Source: Asterias amurensis (lineage: Eukaryota; Echinodermata; Asteroidea; Forcipulatida; Asteriidae). Taken from it: a DNA stretch of 64,000 bases. Shown here one piece after another: positions 1 through 11,950 of this stretch. The position numbers were made by a program, and so were the translations under genes. Each line of letters opens with the position of its first letter. The stretch's first letter is position 1. The notes below the pieces were generated by a model. It made no database searches. It was not told where the DNA came from and saw only the letters and a list, made by a program, of their open reading frames with translations. Location of the stretch: positions 5,084,001-5,148,000 of the forward strand of contig NC_092650.1 of assembly GCF_032118995.1 (NCBI RefSeq), written 5' to 3'.

Positions 1-1311
1 TGGAGCCATAGCCTTTGCTTCCATGACAGCCTCTACAACGGTATCTGGGTTGCTCATCATGAAAGGAAAAACGGTGTCAGAGACACTGCGTCTGAAGTTT
101 GCATGTTTTGATTTCAACCTGAAATTACCCAAACAACAAAAAACACGCAGTATTTCGTTGTAAAAGAAATTTTGCAGGTAGAACAAAATGAGGACCATGT
201 TGTCGAGGGCGACCTCCTTCCTATCAACAACTCGTTTGATTACGGCGTTGAAGCTCTCACTGGCATTAGTCGTAATACCAGAATCACTAGTGTAGAGGTT
301 CAAACGTTCCAAAACCCATCTACCTGTTGAAGACAAGATCGTCGGTTCAAGCTCTAAAAGAAAGTAGTCAAGAAAAGCTTTACTCCACTGGATCTTTAGC
401 CTGTCTCTGACATCATGGTACTCATTTTGTGTTTCACACATAAGAAGTTCTTTGAAAAAGACAGGGGGTACAGGGTCACTTACAAATAAGCTATGTCGCA
501 TGGTGAGAACAGAAACATAAAAATCACCCAAATTAAAGGTTGTGTCATATGATACTACGAGGGTGTCTTCCCGTTTGCCAAGTTTGTCGAGTTCCTGTAA
601 TATCTCCGGCAAACCAACACAAACAACGAGTTCCGGAAGAACCGTAAAATGGAAAATGAAATCACCTAGTTGTTCATCAAGCTGGTACACATTAAACATT
701 TCGTCATGCGACAGCCGCTTCTTTGCCCTTTCAAACTTTACTTTATTCCTTACTTGTGCCGTGTCTTTTGGATGAAGTACGGGCACACTTTCAGATGGAA
801 CATTGGTGGAAGTAAGGTTCTTATATATAGCATGTGGAGTTTTGATCTCCGAATCTTCTGCCACTTTCTTTAAAACAGAAGGGCATGTTCTGACATGAGG
901 ACGAGTGGGTTGCCGTTTAGCATTGCCATGTGGAATGTCTTCACTCCCATAGACTGCTCTATCATTGCCAGTATACTGAATGAGCACTAAAGCGCTAGGT
1001 CCTTGGACAAGATGGAATGCATGTCGTTTAAAGGTATCACCACTAGCATTGGTATGACTATGGTATATTTTTCGCACTCGTGCATCTCCCTTATCAGGAT
1101 ACAGCCTGGCTCCTCCGTGCTTCCACTTTATCTGGTCACATCTCCAGTCTTGGTTAGCGCCTGGATTTTTTGCCCAAGAAAACAAGAAGACGTCACCCCC
1201 CTTTGGATGGACAGGTGATTCGCTAATGACCTTTGACATATCGGGGTTTAGAAGCAGTTTTTCGGCTTCTGCGGTTTTGAAACCCATGTGCCGTGACATG
1301 TAGCGAGCCAT
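1..1311 (-). CDS. MULE-like transposase-derived protein, partial
   Basis: An uninterrupted minus-strand frame runs from ATG 1311-1309 to the left edge, 437 codons, with no stop inside the window. I recognise an invertebrate family related to Mutator-like (MULE) transposases from the motif YDTTFNLGDF (Asp at residue 256), a GRWVLE stretch, and TTNASESFNAVIKR (Glu at residue 352) followed by a FYLQNFFYNEI segment. Remembered relatives carry roughly 100 more residues between the DTTF block and the WSKAF block, including a TDRE and a WNH segment. Here the two blocks are joined by a short linker, so the catalytic core looks internally deleted. ATG 1311 is preceded in frame by TTTGAA and a plausible acceptor (GATCTCAG), so this may be an inner exon rather than the true start. 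It is either a decayed DNA transposon or a domesticated derivative. Family assignment is from memory of motifs. Confidence 0.6.
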   Translation of the reverse strand, partial: MARYMSRHMGFKTAEAEKLLLNPDMSKVISESPVHPKGGDVFLFSWAKNPGANQDWRCDQIKWKHGGARLYPDKGDARVRKIYHSHTNASGDTFKRHAFHLVQGPSALVLIQYTGNDRAVYGSEDIPHGNAKRQPTRPHVRTCPSVLKKVAEDSEIKTPHAIYKNLTSTNVPSESVPVLHPKDTAQVRNKVKFERAKKRLSHDEMFNVYQLDEQLGDFIFHFTVLPELVVCVGLPEILQELDKLGKREDTLVVSYDTTFNLGDFYVSVLTMRHSLFVSDPVPPVFFKELLMCETQNEYHDVRDRLKIQWSKAFLDYFLLELEPTILSSTGRWVLERLNLYTSDSGITTNASESFNAVIKRVVDRKEVALDNMVLILFYLQNFFYNEILRVFCCLGNFRLKSKHANFRRSVSDTVFPFMMSNPDTVVEAVMEAKAMAP

Positions 1312-1651
1312 TTCAAACTGAGATCAACAACGCGAAGGTTGTAGGTAACTAAGACAGTATATAAAACAAACAAAAAGTATAGAACAAACTGTAAACAATG
1401 GATGTGCCGGGGTTCAGCGAAAATCTTTGAAGTTTTAAAACAAACCGATATTGGGCCTAGTTAGGTATGATATGTATTTGTTGAATGTTTAAAAGGGAAA
1501 TAAAATGTACGCGTAATAAATAAGTACCTATATAAACAAACTTGAAGATAAACAGGCTTGTACACGCTCCGATTTACCACAAAACAACTTATTGCAGTCA
1601 GAGAAGAAGACGCACAATAAACTCGTGTTTGAACAAACTGAAAGATTAACA
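1312..1651. other. Non-coding DNA between transposase frame and satellite
   Basis: AT-rich sequence with short open frames only and no recognisable exon. From about 1560 it approaches the satellite, and the first monomer-like sequence begins near 1652. Confidence 0.5.
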
Positions 1652-4600
1652 GGTCAAAAATAAAAAATAAATGCTTCACACGACCATACGGCGTACACTG
1701 TACGTGTGTACACTGCATAGGCCTAGTGAAGACGGGCTATCGAAAGACGTAAATTTTTGAGTCCTTTTTAATAAATAATAAAAATGTAAAAAAATATTGG
1801 TTATCAGGTGACATACATAGAGAGTCGTTTGTGATTTTTTGGTAATTTTCCGAGGAGTAATAAAGAAAAAAAAGGTTACCTCCGGCTTTTACCATCTAGT
1901 CAAAAATAAAAAATAAAAGCTTCACACGACCGAATGGTGTACACTGTAAGTGTGTGTACGCTGCATAGGCCTAGTGAAGACGGGCTATCAAAAGACGTAA
2001 TTTTTTTAGTCCTTTTTCATAAATAATAAAAATGTAAAAAAATAATGGTTATAAGGTGACATACATAGAGAGTCGTTTGTGATTTTTTGGTAATTTTCCG
2101 ACGAGTAATAAAGAAAAAAAAGGTTACCTCCGGCTTTTACCATCTAGTCAAAAATAATGCTTCACACGACCGTATGGTGTACACTGTACGTGTGTACATG
2201 TAAGCTGCATAGGCCTAGTGAAGACGGGCTATCAAAAGACGTAATTATTTTAGTCCTTTTTCATAAATAATAAAAATATAAAAAAATAATGGTTATAAGG
2301 TGACATACATAGAGAGTCGTTTGTGATTTTTTGGTAATTTTCCGAGGAGTAATAAAGAAAAAAAAGGTTACCTCCGGCTTTTACCATCTAGTCAAAAATA
2401 AAAAATAAATGCTTCACACGACCGTATGGTGTACACTGTACGTGTGTACACTGCATAGGCCTAGTGAAGACGGGCTATCAAAAGACGCAATTATTTTAGT
2501 CCTTTTTCATAAATAATAAAAATGTAAAAAAATATTGGTTATCAGGTGACATACATAGAGAGTCGTTTGTGATTTTTTGGTAATTTTCCGAGGAGTAATA
2601 AAGAAAAAAAAGGTTACCTCCGGCTTTTACCATCCAGTCAAAAGTAAAATAAATGCTTCACACGACCATACGGTGTACACTGTACGTGTGTACACTGCAT
2701 AGGCCTAGTGAAGACGGGCTATCGAAAGACGTAATTTTTTGAGTCCTTTTTAATAAATAATAAAAATGTAAAAAAATATTGGTTATCAGGTGACATACAT
2801 AGAGAGTCGTTTGTGATTTTTTGGTAATTTTCCGAGGAGTAATAAAGAAAAAAAAGGTTACCTCCGGCTTTTACCATCTAGTCAAAAATAAAAAATAAAA
2901 GCTTCACACGACCGAATGGTGTACACTATACGTGTGTACGCTGCATAGGCCTAGTGAAGACGGGCTATTAAAAGACGTGATTTTTTTCCTTTTTCGTAAA
3001 TAATAAAAATGTAAAAAATAATAGTTATCAGGTGGCATACTTAGAGAGTCGTTTGTGATTTTTTGGTAATTTTCCGAGAAGTAATGAAGAAAAAAAAGGT
3101 TACCTCCGGCTTTTACCATCTAGTCAAAAATAATGCTTCACACGACCGTATGGTGTACACTGAACGTGTGTACATGTACGCTGCATAGGCCTAGTGAAGA
3201 CGGGCTATCGAAAGACGCAATTATTTTAGTCCTTTTTCATAAATAATAAAAATGTAAAAAAATATTGGTTATCAGGTGATATACATAGAGAGTCGTTTGT
3301 GATTTTTGGGTAATTTTCCGAGGAGTAATAAAGAAAAAAAAGGTTACCTCCGGCTTTTACCATCTAGTCAAAAATAGAGCTTCACACGATCGAATGGTGT
3401 ACACTGTACGTGTGTACGCTGCATAGGCCTAGTGAAGACGGGCTATCGAAAGACGTAATTTTTTTAGTCCTTTTTCATAAATAATAAAAATGTAAAAAAA
3501 TAATGGTTATAAGGTGACATACATAGAGAGTCGTTTGTGATTTTTTGGTAATTTTCCGAGAAATAATGAAGAAAAAAAAGGTTACCTCCGGCTTTTACCA
3601 TCTAGTCAAAAATAATGCTTCACACGACCGTATGGTGTACACTGTACGTGTGTACACTGCATAGGCCTAGTGAAGACGGGCTATCAAAAGACGCAATTAT
3701 TTTAGTCCTTTTTCATAAATAATAAAAATGTAAAAAAATATTGGTTATCAGGTGACATACATAGAGAGTCGTTTGTGATTTTTTGGTAATTTTCCGAGGA
3801 GTAATAAAGAAAAAAAAGGTTACCTCCGGCTTTTACCATCTAGTCAAAAATAAAAATAAATGCTTCACACGACCATACGGTGTACACTGTACGTGTGTGT
3901 ACGCTGCATAGGCCTAGTGAAGACGGGCTATCGAAAGACGTAATTTTTTTAGTCCTTTTTCATAAATAATAAAAATGTAAAAAAATTATAGTTTTAAGGT
4001 GACATACATAGAGAGTCGTTTGTGATTTTTTGGTAATTTTCCGAGGAGTAATAAAGAAAAAAAAGGTTACCTCCGGCTTTTACCATCTAGTCAAAAATAA
4101 AAAATAAATGCTTCACACGACCATACGGCGTACACTGTACGTGTGTACACTGCATAGGCCTAGTGAAGACGGGCTATCAAAAGACGCAATTATTTTAGTC
4201 CTTTTTCATAAATAATAAAAATGTAAAAAAATATTGGTTATCAGGTGATATACATAGAGAGTCGTTTGTGATTTTTTGGTAATTTTCCGAGGAGTAATAA
4301 AGAAAAAAAAGGTTACCTCCGGCTTTTACCATCTAGTCAAAAATAGAGCTTCACACGATCGAATGGTGTACACTGTACGTGTGTACGCTGCATAGGCCTA
4401 GTGAAGACGGGCTATCGAAAGACGTAATTTTTTTAGTCCTTTTTCATAAATAATAAAAATGTAAAAAAATAATGGTTATAAGGTGACATACATAGAGAGT
4501 CGTTTGTGATTTTTTGGTAATTTTCCGAGAAATAATGAAGAAAAAAAAGGTTACCTCCGGCTTTTACCATCTAGTCAAAAATAATGCTTCACACGACCGT

Positions 4601-6030
4601 ATGGTGTACACTGTACGTGTGTACACTGCATAGGCCTAGTGAAGACGGGCTATCAAAAGACGCAATTATTTTAGTCCTTTTTCATAAATAATAAAAATGT
4701 AAAAAAATATGGGTTATCAGGTGACATACATAGAGAGTCGTTTGTGATTTTTTGGTAATTTTCCGAGGAGTAATAAAGAAAAAAAAGGTTACCTCCGGCT
4801 TTTACCATCTAGTCAAAAATAAAAATAAATGCTTCACACGACCATACGGTGTACACTGTACGTGTGTGTACGCTGCATAGGCCTAGTGAAGACGGGCTAT
4901 CGAAAGACGTAATTTTTTTAGTCCTTTTTCATAAATAATAAAAATGTAAAAAAATTATAGTTTTAAGGTGACATACATAGAGAGTCGTTTGTGATTTTTT
5001 GGTAATTTTCCGAGGAGTAATAAAGAAAAAAAAGGTTACCTCCGGCTTTTACCATCTAGTCAAAAATAAAAAATAAATGCTTCACACGACCATACGGCGT
5101 ACACTGTACGTGTGTACACTGCATAGGCCTAGTGAAGACGGGCTATCAAAAGACGCAATTATTTTAGTCCTTTTTCATAAATAATAAAAATGTAAAAAAA
5201 TATTGGTTATCAGGTGATATACATAGAGAGTCGTTTGTGATTTTTGGGTAATTTTCCGAGGAGTAATAAAGAAAAAAAAGGTTACCTCCGGCTTTTACCA
5301 TCTAGTCAAAAATAGAGCTTCACACGATCGAATGGTGTACACTGTACGTGTGTACGCTGCATAGGCCTAGTGAAGACGGGCTATCGAAAGACGTAATTTT
5401 TTTAGTCCTTTTTCATAAATAATAAAAATGTAAAAAAATTATAGTTTGAAGGTGACATACATAGAGAGTCGTTTGTGATTTTTTAGTAATTTTCCGAGGA
5501 GTAATAAAGAAAAAAAAGGTTACCTCCGGCTTTTACCATCTAGTCAAAAATAAAAAATAAATGCTTCACACGACCATACGGCGTACACTGTACGTGTGTA
5601 CACTGCATAGGCCTAGTGAAGACGGGCTATCAAAAGACGCAATTATTTTAGTCCTTTTTCATAAATAATAAAAATGTAAAAAAATATTGGTTATCAGGTG
5701 ATATACATAGAGAGTCGTTTGTGATTTTTTGGTAATTTTCCGAGGAGTAATAAAGAAAAAAAAGGTTACCTCCGGCTTTTACCATCTAGTCAAAAATAAA
5801 AAATAAATGCTTCACACGACCATACGGCGTACACTGTACGTGTGTACACTGCATAGGCCTAGTGAAGACGGGCTATCAAAAGACGCAATTATTTTAGTCC
5901 TTTTTCATAAATAATAAAAATGTAAAAAAATAATGGTTATAAGGTGACATACATAGAGAGTCGTTTGTGATTTTGTTGTAATTTTCTGAGGAGTAATAAA
6001 GAAATAAAATTAACCTCCGGCTGTTAGTCT
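1652..6030. repeat. Satellite array, about 240-bp monomer, about 18 copies
   Basis: The block cataggcctagtgaagacgg recurs about 18 times, near 1716, 1962, 2208, 2453, 2698, 2942, 3182, 3420, 3659, 3906, 4150, 4389, 4628, 4875, 5120, 5360, 5606 and 5852, so monomers are 237-249 bp. Each monomer carries an A/T-rich spacer, a gtacactgtacgtgtgtac dyad, gagagtcgtttgtgattttt and ggttacctccggcttttacc. Monomers differ by substitutions and by the length of the taaaaaataaa spacer. From about 3376 the array is organised in 969-bp four-monomer units. The last monomer (about 5890-6030) is diverged, and a scrap of the cctccggct motif reappears at 6330-6375. Short frames inside it are not genes. Confidence 0.96.
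3376..5560. repeat. 969-bp higher-order repeat inside the satellite
   Basis: The variant tagagcttcacacgatcg marks monomers at 3376, 4345 and 5314, exactly 969 bp apart each time. The three following monomers also repeat in the same order of variants: the spacer-length types and the 'attatagttttaagg' monomer recur at the same offset. The two full units differ by only a few bases by eye, which implies recent amplification by unequal crossing-over of a four-monomer block. Confidence 0.88.
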
Positions 6031-6889
6031 AAATACACCATATTACTGCAGGGTTCATGCGTGGTGCGTGTATAGGCATGTACGCACCAACTACACGTTG
6101 CGTAAACACACCTCCGTTTTTTTTTTGAGGGCGCTACAGTGTGACCTTGTTTACTCAACACAAGTACTCCACACGACCAGTCGGTTCGTACCGTGGGGGC
6201 ATAGTTTTCCCCCACCCAATGGGTACAGAATTGAATTTTAATCCCCGTAAACTGCATAAGAGTCTTCCAAACTTCAATCTGAGTGTGTAAGTAATCTTTT
6301 TAAATTAAATATCACGCAATTAACGCAACCTCCGGCTACCTCCGGCTACCTCCGACCTCCGACTTTTACCAACACCCAACTTCTGACCTCTTGAAAGAAG
6401 GTAAAGTTGTCGTAGTAGTAGGGCCCCGTTTTGTAAACACATGAGCCCAATGCAATGGCAATGCATGGCTTGAGCTTTCCCTGATCTGGCTTTAATTAAT
6501 GTTTCGTCTCTAGTCTATATTATATAAAAATATTCTAGAATAGAAGTCATGACCTAGAGTATTCGGTAGTTACACTTTGTCTTTGAAGACCATTTTCAAT
6601 ACAGTCATTATTATTAATTTATTTACCCCCCCCCCAAAAAAAAAGTTTTTTTATTTTATTTTAAAATAATATTATAATAATAACCGTTTTTATATATATA
6701 TTTTTTATATAACGTGCCTTTTGCCAAAGGAAACAAAGCGCCAGGTATTATTACTGCTAGGAGTGGGACAAAGTTTGAGATATTATAAGACCCAATTTAA
6801 TTGGCACCATCATGACCCATGTAATGGTTTACATACAACTTCCAAGGGAAGGTGCTGTGGGCGGCGCAATGTCATGCTGCCAATTAATC

Positions 6890-7022
6890 ATCCTGCCAGG
6901 AACACCGGGGGGAATCCCTTCTCTTTACGATAAGTGCACTGGGTTCTTTTACATGCGTTTCCACAGCACATGGGACCAGCAGCTTTACATCCCATCCGAA
7001 GGACGAAGCAAAATGTATTTCT
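6890..7022 (-). mobile_element. SINE body fragment
   Basis: The segment aacaccggggggaatccctt to the 'catcccatccgaaggacgaagc' end matches, with substitutions, the body of the SINE at 58400-58795 in the same orientation. The tRNA-like head is not seen here. Confidence 0.65.
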
Positions 7023-7224
7023 GTTTTTTTGTTTTTTTTTGCGGTGCACGATGATCTGAATAGCTAACTTATCTAATACAGAGAAAGCTGTCGAAACACG
7101 AACAGCTAGCCTAGCAACCGCAGAAACTATGCCCAATTATGTTGTGTGTGCATCATATGCCTTTTTGGCTGGTAAAATTGAGCTTGGATCTTATGTCACA
7201 GACAATAATGTGCTCATTCAGTCT

Positions 7225-7560
7225 GTTTGATTTTTAGGGAATTATTTCTTTTCAACTCTCAACTTCAACAAACCGGGCCAAAGTGGCCTCCGCTCCTGCC
7301 AGAATCTAACAATCCCTCGCACATACGAAAGGGCAGGGGAGCGATCCTTCTCGGTTGCTGGTCCCCGATGCTGGAACTCTCTACCAAATCACATACCCAA
7401 CACCAACTCACTCAAGACTTTCAAGTGTAAAATTAGAAATGCATCTGTTCTCTTCTCGCCCATAAACCACCTTTTTCTTGGCTTTCTTTTTACCAGCGCA
7501 TTGTATCTCTGCAAAATGCGCTTTATAAGTCTTATTTATTATTACTATTATTATCAATCT
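7225..7560 (+). mobile_element. Non-LTR retrotransposon (CR1/L2-like) 3' end
   Basis: One frame near 7317-7440 reads ERSFSVAGPRCWNSLP followed by NSLKTFKCKIRN. This is the typical carboxyl end of CR1/L2-clade LINE polyproteins ('WNSLP ... S...FK..LK'). It is followed by a 3' UTR and an ATT-rich tail at 7540-7556. Only the last few hundred bases are present, as usual for 5'-truncated LINEs. Confidence 0.75.
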
Positions 7561-7581
7561 TGAATCTCCCTCTTTGTCCAG

Positions 7582-10250
7582 GTCGTCTGTTCTCCAAAGA
7601 TCATGAGTGGATTCTACCTGAAGAAGACATACGCACAGGAACTATTGGTATCAGTGACTTTGCCCAGGTGAGAATATTCAGGCCTGATGATTCCTAAATG
7701 ATTGTCCAGATTTCTGTTATATACTGCTCACTTTCAGCTACAAGTTTCCTAAAAGAGATTCCGGCCTTGAATTAAACGACAGCACCCACTAAAATTGCTG
7801 AGGTGCCCTACGCTTTTGCTGTGGTACCTTTTTAAGAATTCCAACTTCCAATACATTTTCACTTCCCTCATAAATGGAAGTCCCCCTAACAAGAGGGAAG
7901 TTGCCATGCACCTCAAGGAGTGAAGTTCAGAGCCTGGATCTCTAGGTTTTCCCTTTTATGGAGTCTGGAAACCCTTTCAGAAGTAAAAGCAGGTCCCAAC
8001 TTAATGCAGTTGCTTAGAGTACAAAAGTAGCTTTAAGCTAAACAAAAGTATGCTCACCAGCCAAAACACCATGTCACATGTTAAATTTGTGACTGGTACC
8101 TAGCTCGTTTCGGCTAAGCAGAAAATCATTTCAAAGCAATATTTGCGGCTTACAGGCAGCACCAATATGAAATTGGGCCACTTTGGCTTGTAGCTTTATT
8201 CTGGTAAGCATACTTTTGTTTTGCTTAGCAAATTTTTGTGCTTTTAAAACAGATCAAAAGAATTGGGCCAAGTTAATGGTTTTTACCAGCACTATCCAGG
8301 GAATGATGTCGTCCAGCAATTTTGCAAAGCAACAAATTAAGACTGCACTTTTTCTGTGCACACTGAATGAGTAGCAACTCATAAATTTTGTGTAGCATTC
8401 TGCTCTGCTAAACAAGGGAAATCGTTCGCTGTTATCTTTAAACCAGAATCTTTCCCCCTACCAGTAAGCACTAGTGAAAATCTTAAACATGTTTTAAAAT
8501 ATTCCTTCTCTAAAATTTTTGTTATTTTCCAGGAAAAACTAGGGGATATAGTGTATATTGAATTGCCCCAGACTGGGACACGTCTAGCCAAGGGAGGTAA
8601 GTTTGAACTTTCTTTCAGCATAGCGAGCTAGATGGCTTATAATTTTAGCTTTGGTTTAGAATATTATCTTCCAGTACGTGCTAATCCACCAATCAGATGC
8701 TCTAACCTACTCCCAGTTTTTATATTGCACACTGCATATTGTGAGTCTGAACGCGTCACGCTCTGCATACGGACAGTGCAAAAAATACATTCTAATTTTT
8801 GTGAGTGCATGCTGTCCGCGCAAAAAAGGGTTCTGAAATTTAAAATTGTGCGTTATTTTATTTAAACTACATGTATAAAAACAACTTCCATTTTAGATTG
8901 TCTAGTAGGCTAGTTAATATCAGTCCAAACTGTGCTTATTTTATATGAAAGTGTAACACATAAAACCTGTATGTGGGATTGTCAAATTTCTATCTTTGAT
9001 GTTCCTCCTGCTAGATTCCTACGGTGTGGTTGAGAGCGTGAAGGCAGCAAGTGACCTATGTGCCATGATCGATGGTAAAGTCAAACAGACGAACAAGGCT
9101 CTGGATAAATCACCCGAATTAGTCAACAGTGATCCACTTGTTGCAGGTATGTTGTACTAAGTCACCATTATCAGGGGTGCGTTTTGGCGATCGTAACCAA
9201 TAACTGTTTGGGTTAGTGGTTAGTGATCAACCAACGGAAAGTAAACAAAAATAGTTTTGGGTTTTGGCCGCGAAAACGCACCCTAGATAAATAAAGAAAG
9301 GTGGTGCCTGATATACTGCAGTTGTGTTGTCAATACCCACTCCTTCAACAGTGTAACATTACCGGAAAGTATGCCTTCAAATCATGTTTCTTTCACTGTA
9401 TTCTTAAATATAATACAAATATCCTGTATATTTGTGTTAAATTTACTGGTTTGTTTGCATAAGTTGAGTTCAAAATATACATTGTATACAAGGGTCATTA
9501 AATACACAAAGTGAGGATATGCCTTTGGTAATTACTCAACAAATTATTGTCCATAAAATCTTACTTGGTAAGGAGTACTGGAGAGTGGTTGATATTAAAC
9601 AACATTGTTAGAAAAAAGAAAATTGTTCACGCTAAGGCAAGGGTGTTTTGTTCTGTCATTAATTTCCTGCAACTTTGATGGGCAATTGTCCCAAATTTTC
9701 ACAGTTTTTTTTTTAATGCATATGTTGGGGCACACCAAGTGAGGATACTGGTCTTTGTTGGTATACCCTGCCTTTCAGTTGAGTGATTCCGAAGAACAGA
9801 GATTTGTCGAAAAATTTTTTAATTGTTAGGTGGAGTCCTTGCTTTGCATCCCTACAACAGATGAAGAATTTTTTCAGAAGTTATTTGTATTTCATTGCCA
9901 GTTTAATATTTCGGAACAAAGGCAAAGAAATATGGAGGTTCTAATACCAGTTGTTAAGTGCAACGTGAATCCAAGAAGATGCTTGTCTTTTATTGTCCTG
10001 TTATTTGACATAATCTGGCATGATAACTTGTAAACAGAGGGCGCTATACAGATACTACTAAGTGATTATAGAAGTGATCTTAATTGCCATTCGTAGAATT
10101 AATTTCCCCTTGTTTTACATTCTTTCCTCTCCCATCTTTCCCACCGTAGGCTGGATGTTGAAGATGACAATAGATCATCCAGAACAATTAGAGGAACTCA
10201 TGTCACAAGAGGAGTACGAGGAATACATCTCCAAGGCTTCCGACTCATAA
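7582..10250 (+). CDS. GCSH: Glycine cleavage system H protein (3' four exons)
   Basis: GCSH is the mitochondrial lipoyl carrier that shuttles the aminomethyl group between the P, T and L proteins of the glycine cleavage system. Four exons join in frame: 7582-7667, 8533-8596, 9015-9146 and 10150-10250 (TAA 10248-10250). All have AG/GT borders. The product starts GRLFSKDHEW, contains GTIGISDFAQ and ends EEYISKASDS. The lipoylated lysine is in VESVKAAS, codon 9041-9043. The carboxyl end (DHPEQLEELMSQEEYEEY) aligns with the human protein. The first exon, with the presequence and the G that completes the first codon, was not found upstream; the 5' boundary is therefore an internal acceptor. Introns contain a small MITE (9173-9284) and a degenerate long MITE (about 9518-9770). 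Identification is secure, completeness is not. Confidence 0.95.
9173..9284. mobile_element. MITE with ggggtgcgttttggcg termini
   Basis: The left end aggggtgcgttttggcg is mirrored by the right end cgcgaaaacgcaccct, about 112 bp in all, in the third GCSH intron. A relative with ggagtgcgttttggcg ends lies at 52328-52481. Confidence 0.7.
9518..9775 (+). mobile_element. Degenerate copy of the 'ggacactattggtaatt' MITE family
   Basis: The order of blocks matches the better copies at 13455 and 41399: 'tttggtaattactcaa', 'cttacttggtaa', 'gagagtggttgata', 'caaattttcacag', 'catatgttg' and 'caccaagtgaggatactgg'. The ends are decayed. Confidence 0.6.
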
Positions 10251-11950
10251 CCAGAAAGTACCAAATAATGCACGTTGAATTTATCTAGTGTTACCCAAGT
10301 TGGAGTTTTGCGACTAATTCTCTTCGCAGTGTTGTTGAAATTCCCCCCCCCCTGAGATTGATTGGTGTTCATCTATAGCTCTTTCCCTGATGTCTGAGGT
10401 TAGTTAAGATACATGTAGGTGAGAAGTTCCCGTTGATGCTGTCAGGCAAACAGCTATTTTAAAAAATTGTAAACAACCCCTTTATTTTAGGGGTATTGAG
10501 CAAATGAGGAAGTTGGGGGCAGTAGGGATAAAATATTGGGCGAGTCACAGTGTAGATACATCTAGGAAAGTTTGATCTGTTGCAAATGAAGTTACGGGGA
10601 CTGCATCACCATTATACCTTTTGTAAACTTGGTTTTGAATTTTGTAGCAAAATAATTCTTTGATCAATAAGTTTTGAAGGATTTATTTTCTGATTTTGAA
10701 TTACTTTTTCATACACTGGTTGTAGCTTTACCAACTCTCTTTATTCCATCCCTTTTGAAATTTAGCGTGTTTTTTTTTTCATTATTATTTCTATTTGTGC
10801 ACATTTATTTTAGGATAGAACTGAGCACAGTATTTACAAACTTTTAATAGTAATGGTTTGCTCTTTCACTTATCTTCCAAGACACATTTGATTTGCCTTG
10901 CACACGACCGAGAGTTGTGAATAATTTCAATGAATGGATTTGAGTTGAAGACTTACTTGGGATTGGGGGGGGGGGGTGAGGGTTCTACATATTACTTACA
11001 GTTGAATTTTAATTGAGGGTGTTGTGTTAAAACCAGCAAACATTGACCCCTGGAAAAGGTGCAGGTGCATTATATGGCTATATGGCCCCCCCCCCCCACA
11101 GCCGTTTATCACCCTCCATTTACTGGATTCTAATTTCCTCTTCTGAATCTGCCAAGCACCACAGGATGATTTTTTTTTGTGATCTAACCAACATTAAATG
11201 AAATAATTATCAGATTTATTATATAATGCAGTTTCAAACATGATTTTCGTTGGAGCAAAGTTCCGGAAGTATTTCATAGGGCCTGTTTTGTACTAAAAAC
11301 AAAGATGTTCCAACAGTGGCATTTTAAAATGCCTTGCCCCTTTGATCTTTGTGTTTCTCAGGTTTGCAAATTTTCTCATAAAATTTGTACAATTTAACAC
11401 TCGTACACAATTTGTGTTTCTTTTCTTTTTCTACTTCTCACCCATTAGTGCCTGTATTCATAAGCTTGTATAAGCACTGCAATATTTGATATTTGTTTCC
11501 AAGTATTTTGCATATATCAATTGAAACTTTAAAAAGATACCAAAGAATGGTTGAGTAAATCAAAGGACTTGACTACCCATGGTTGTCTTGACCTGACTAA
11601 GCTCTTAGTCTTGACTGCGTGTATCAATGCCCCAAGCACTTTTATCTGTAATATTCACACCAGCTATCAGCTGTTTTGCTGTCATTAAAATGTAGGGGTG
11701 TCTATATTACCTGTCCCATGGTGGTATTAACAGGGACTTAAACAGTGATGTCTTTTTTTTTAAGTCTTTCAGCTGATAAAAGTTTTATGTGCAGGCCTGT
11801 ATAAACCATTGGTTCTCTTGAATTCCCATCGTTTGCACTCTGTGGTAGGTTGTCAAAAATTAGCCGTTAGAGGGCGCTGTCGATGTCATGAAGTATCAAA
11901 AGAAGACTTGGGTTATTAACACTTTGTTTTGATGTGGCAGTAAATCAGCT
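10251..11950 (+). other. Probable GCSH 3' UTR and downstream DNA
   Basis: No further coding exon is seen. The stretch is A/T-rich with poly-C and poly-G runs (10345, 10963, 11088) and no recognisable element. The long run without gene features is consistent with a long 3' UTR, but the cleavage site is not determined. Confidence 0.4.

Larger units (their letters stand above)
6031..7581. other. Presumed GCSH upstream/intron sequence with repeat fragments
   Basis: No exon is recognised here. It holds a satellite-like scrap (6330-6375), A/T-rich low-complexity DNA (6620-6720), a SINE body fragment (about 6890-7020) and a LINE 3' end (about 7225-7560). The first coding exon of GCSH, with its mitochondrial presequence, should lie here or further left, but I could not identify it. 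Confidence 0.5.

Noticed and set aside
2904-3119. Open frame inside the satellite array
   Set aside because: It is satellite monomer sequence and is broken in the other monomers.
1652-6030. CRISPR-like regular repeat array
   Set aside because: Monomers are about 240 bp without distinct spacers in a eukaryotic context; it is a satellite.
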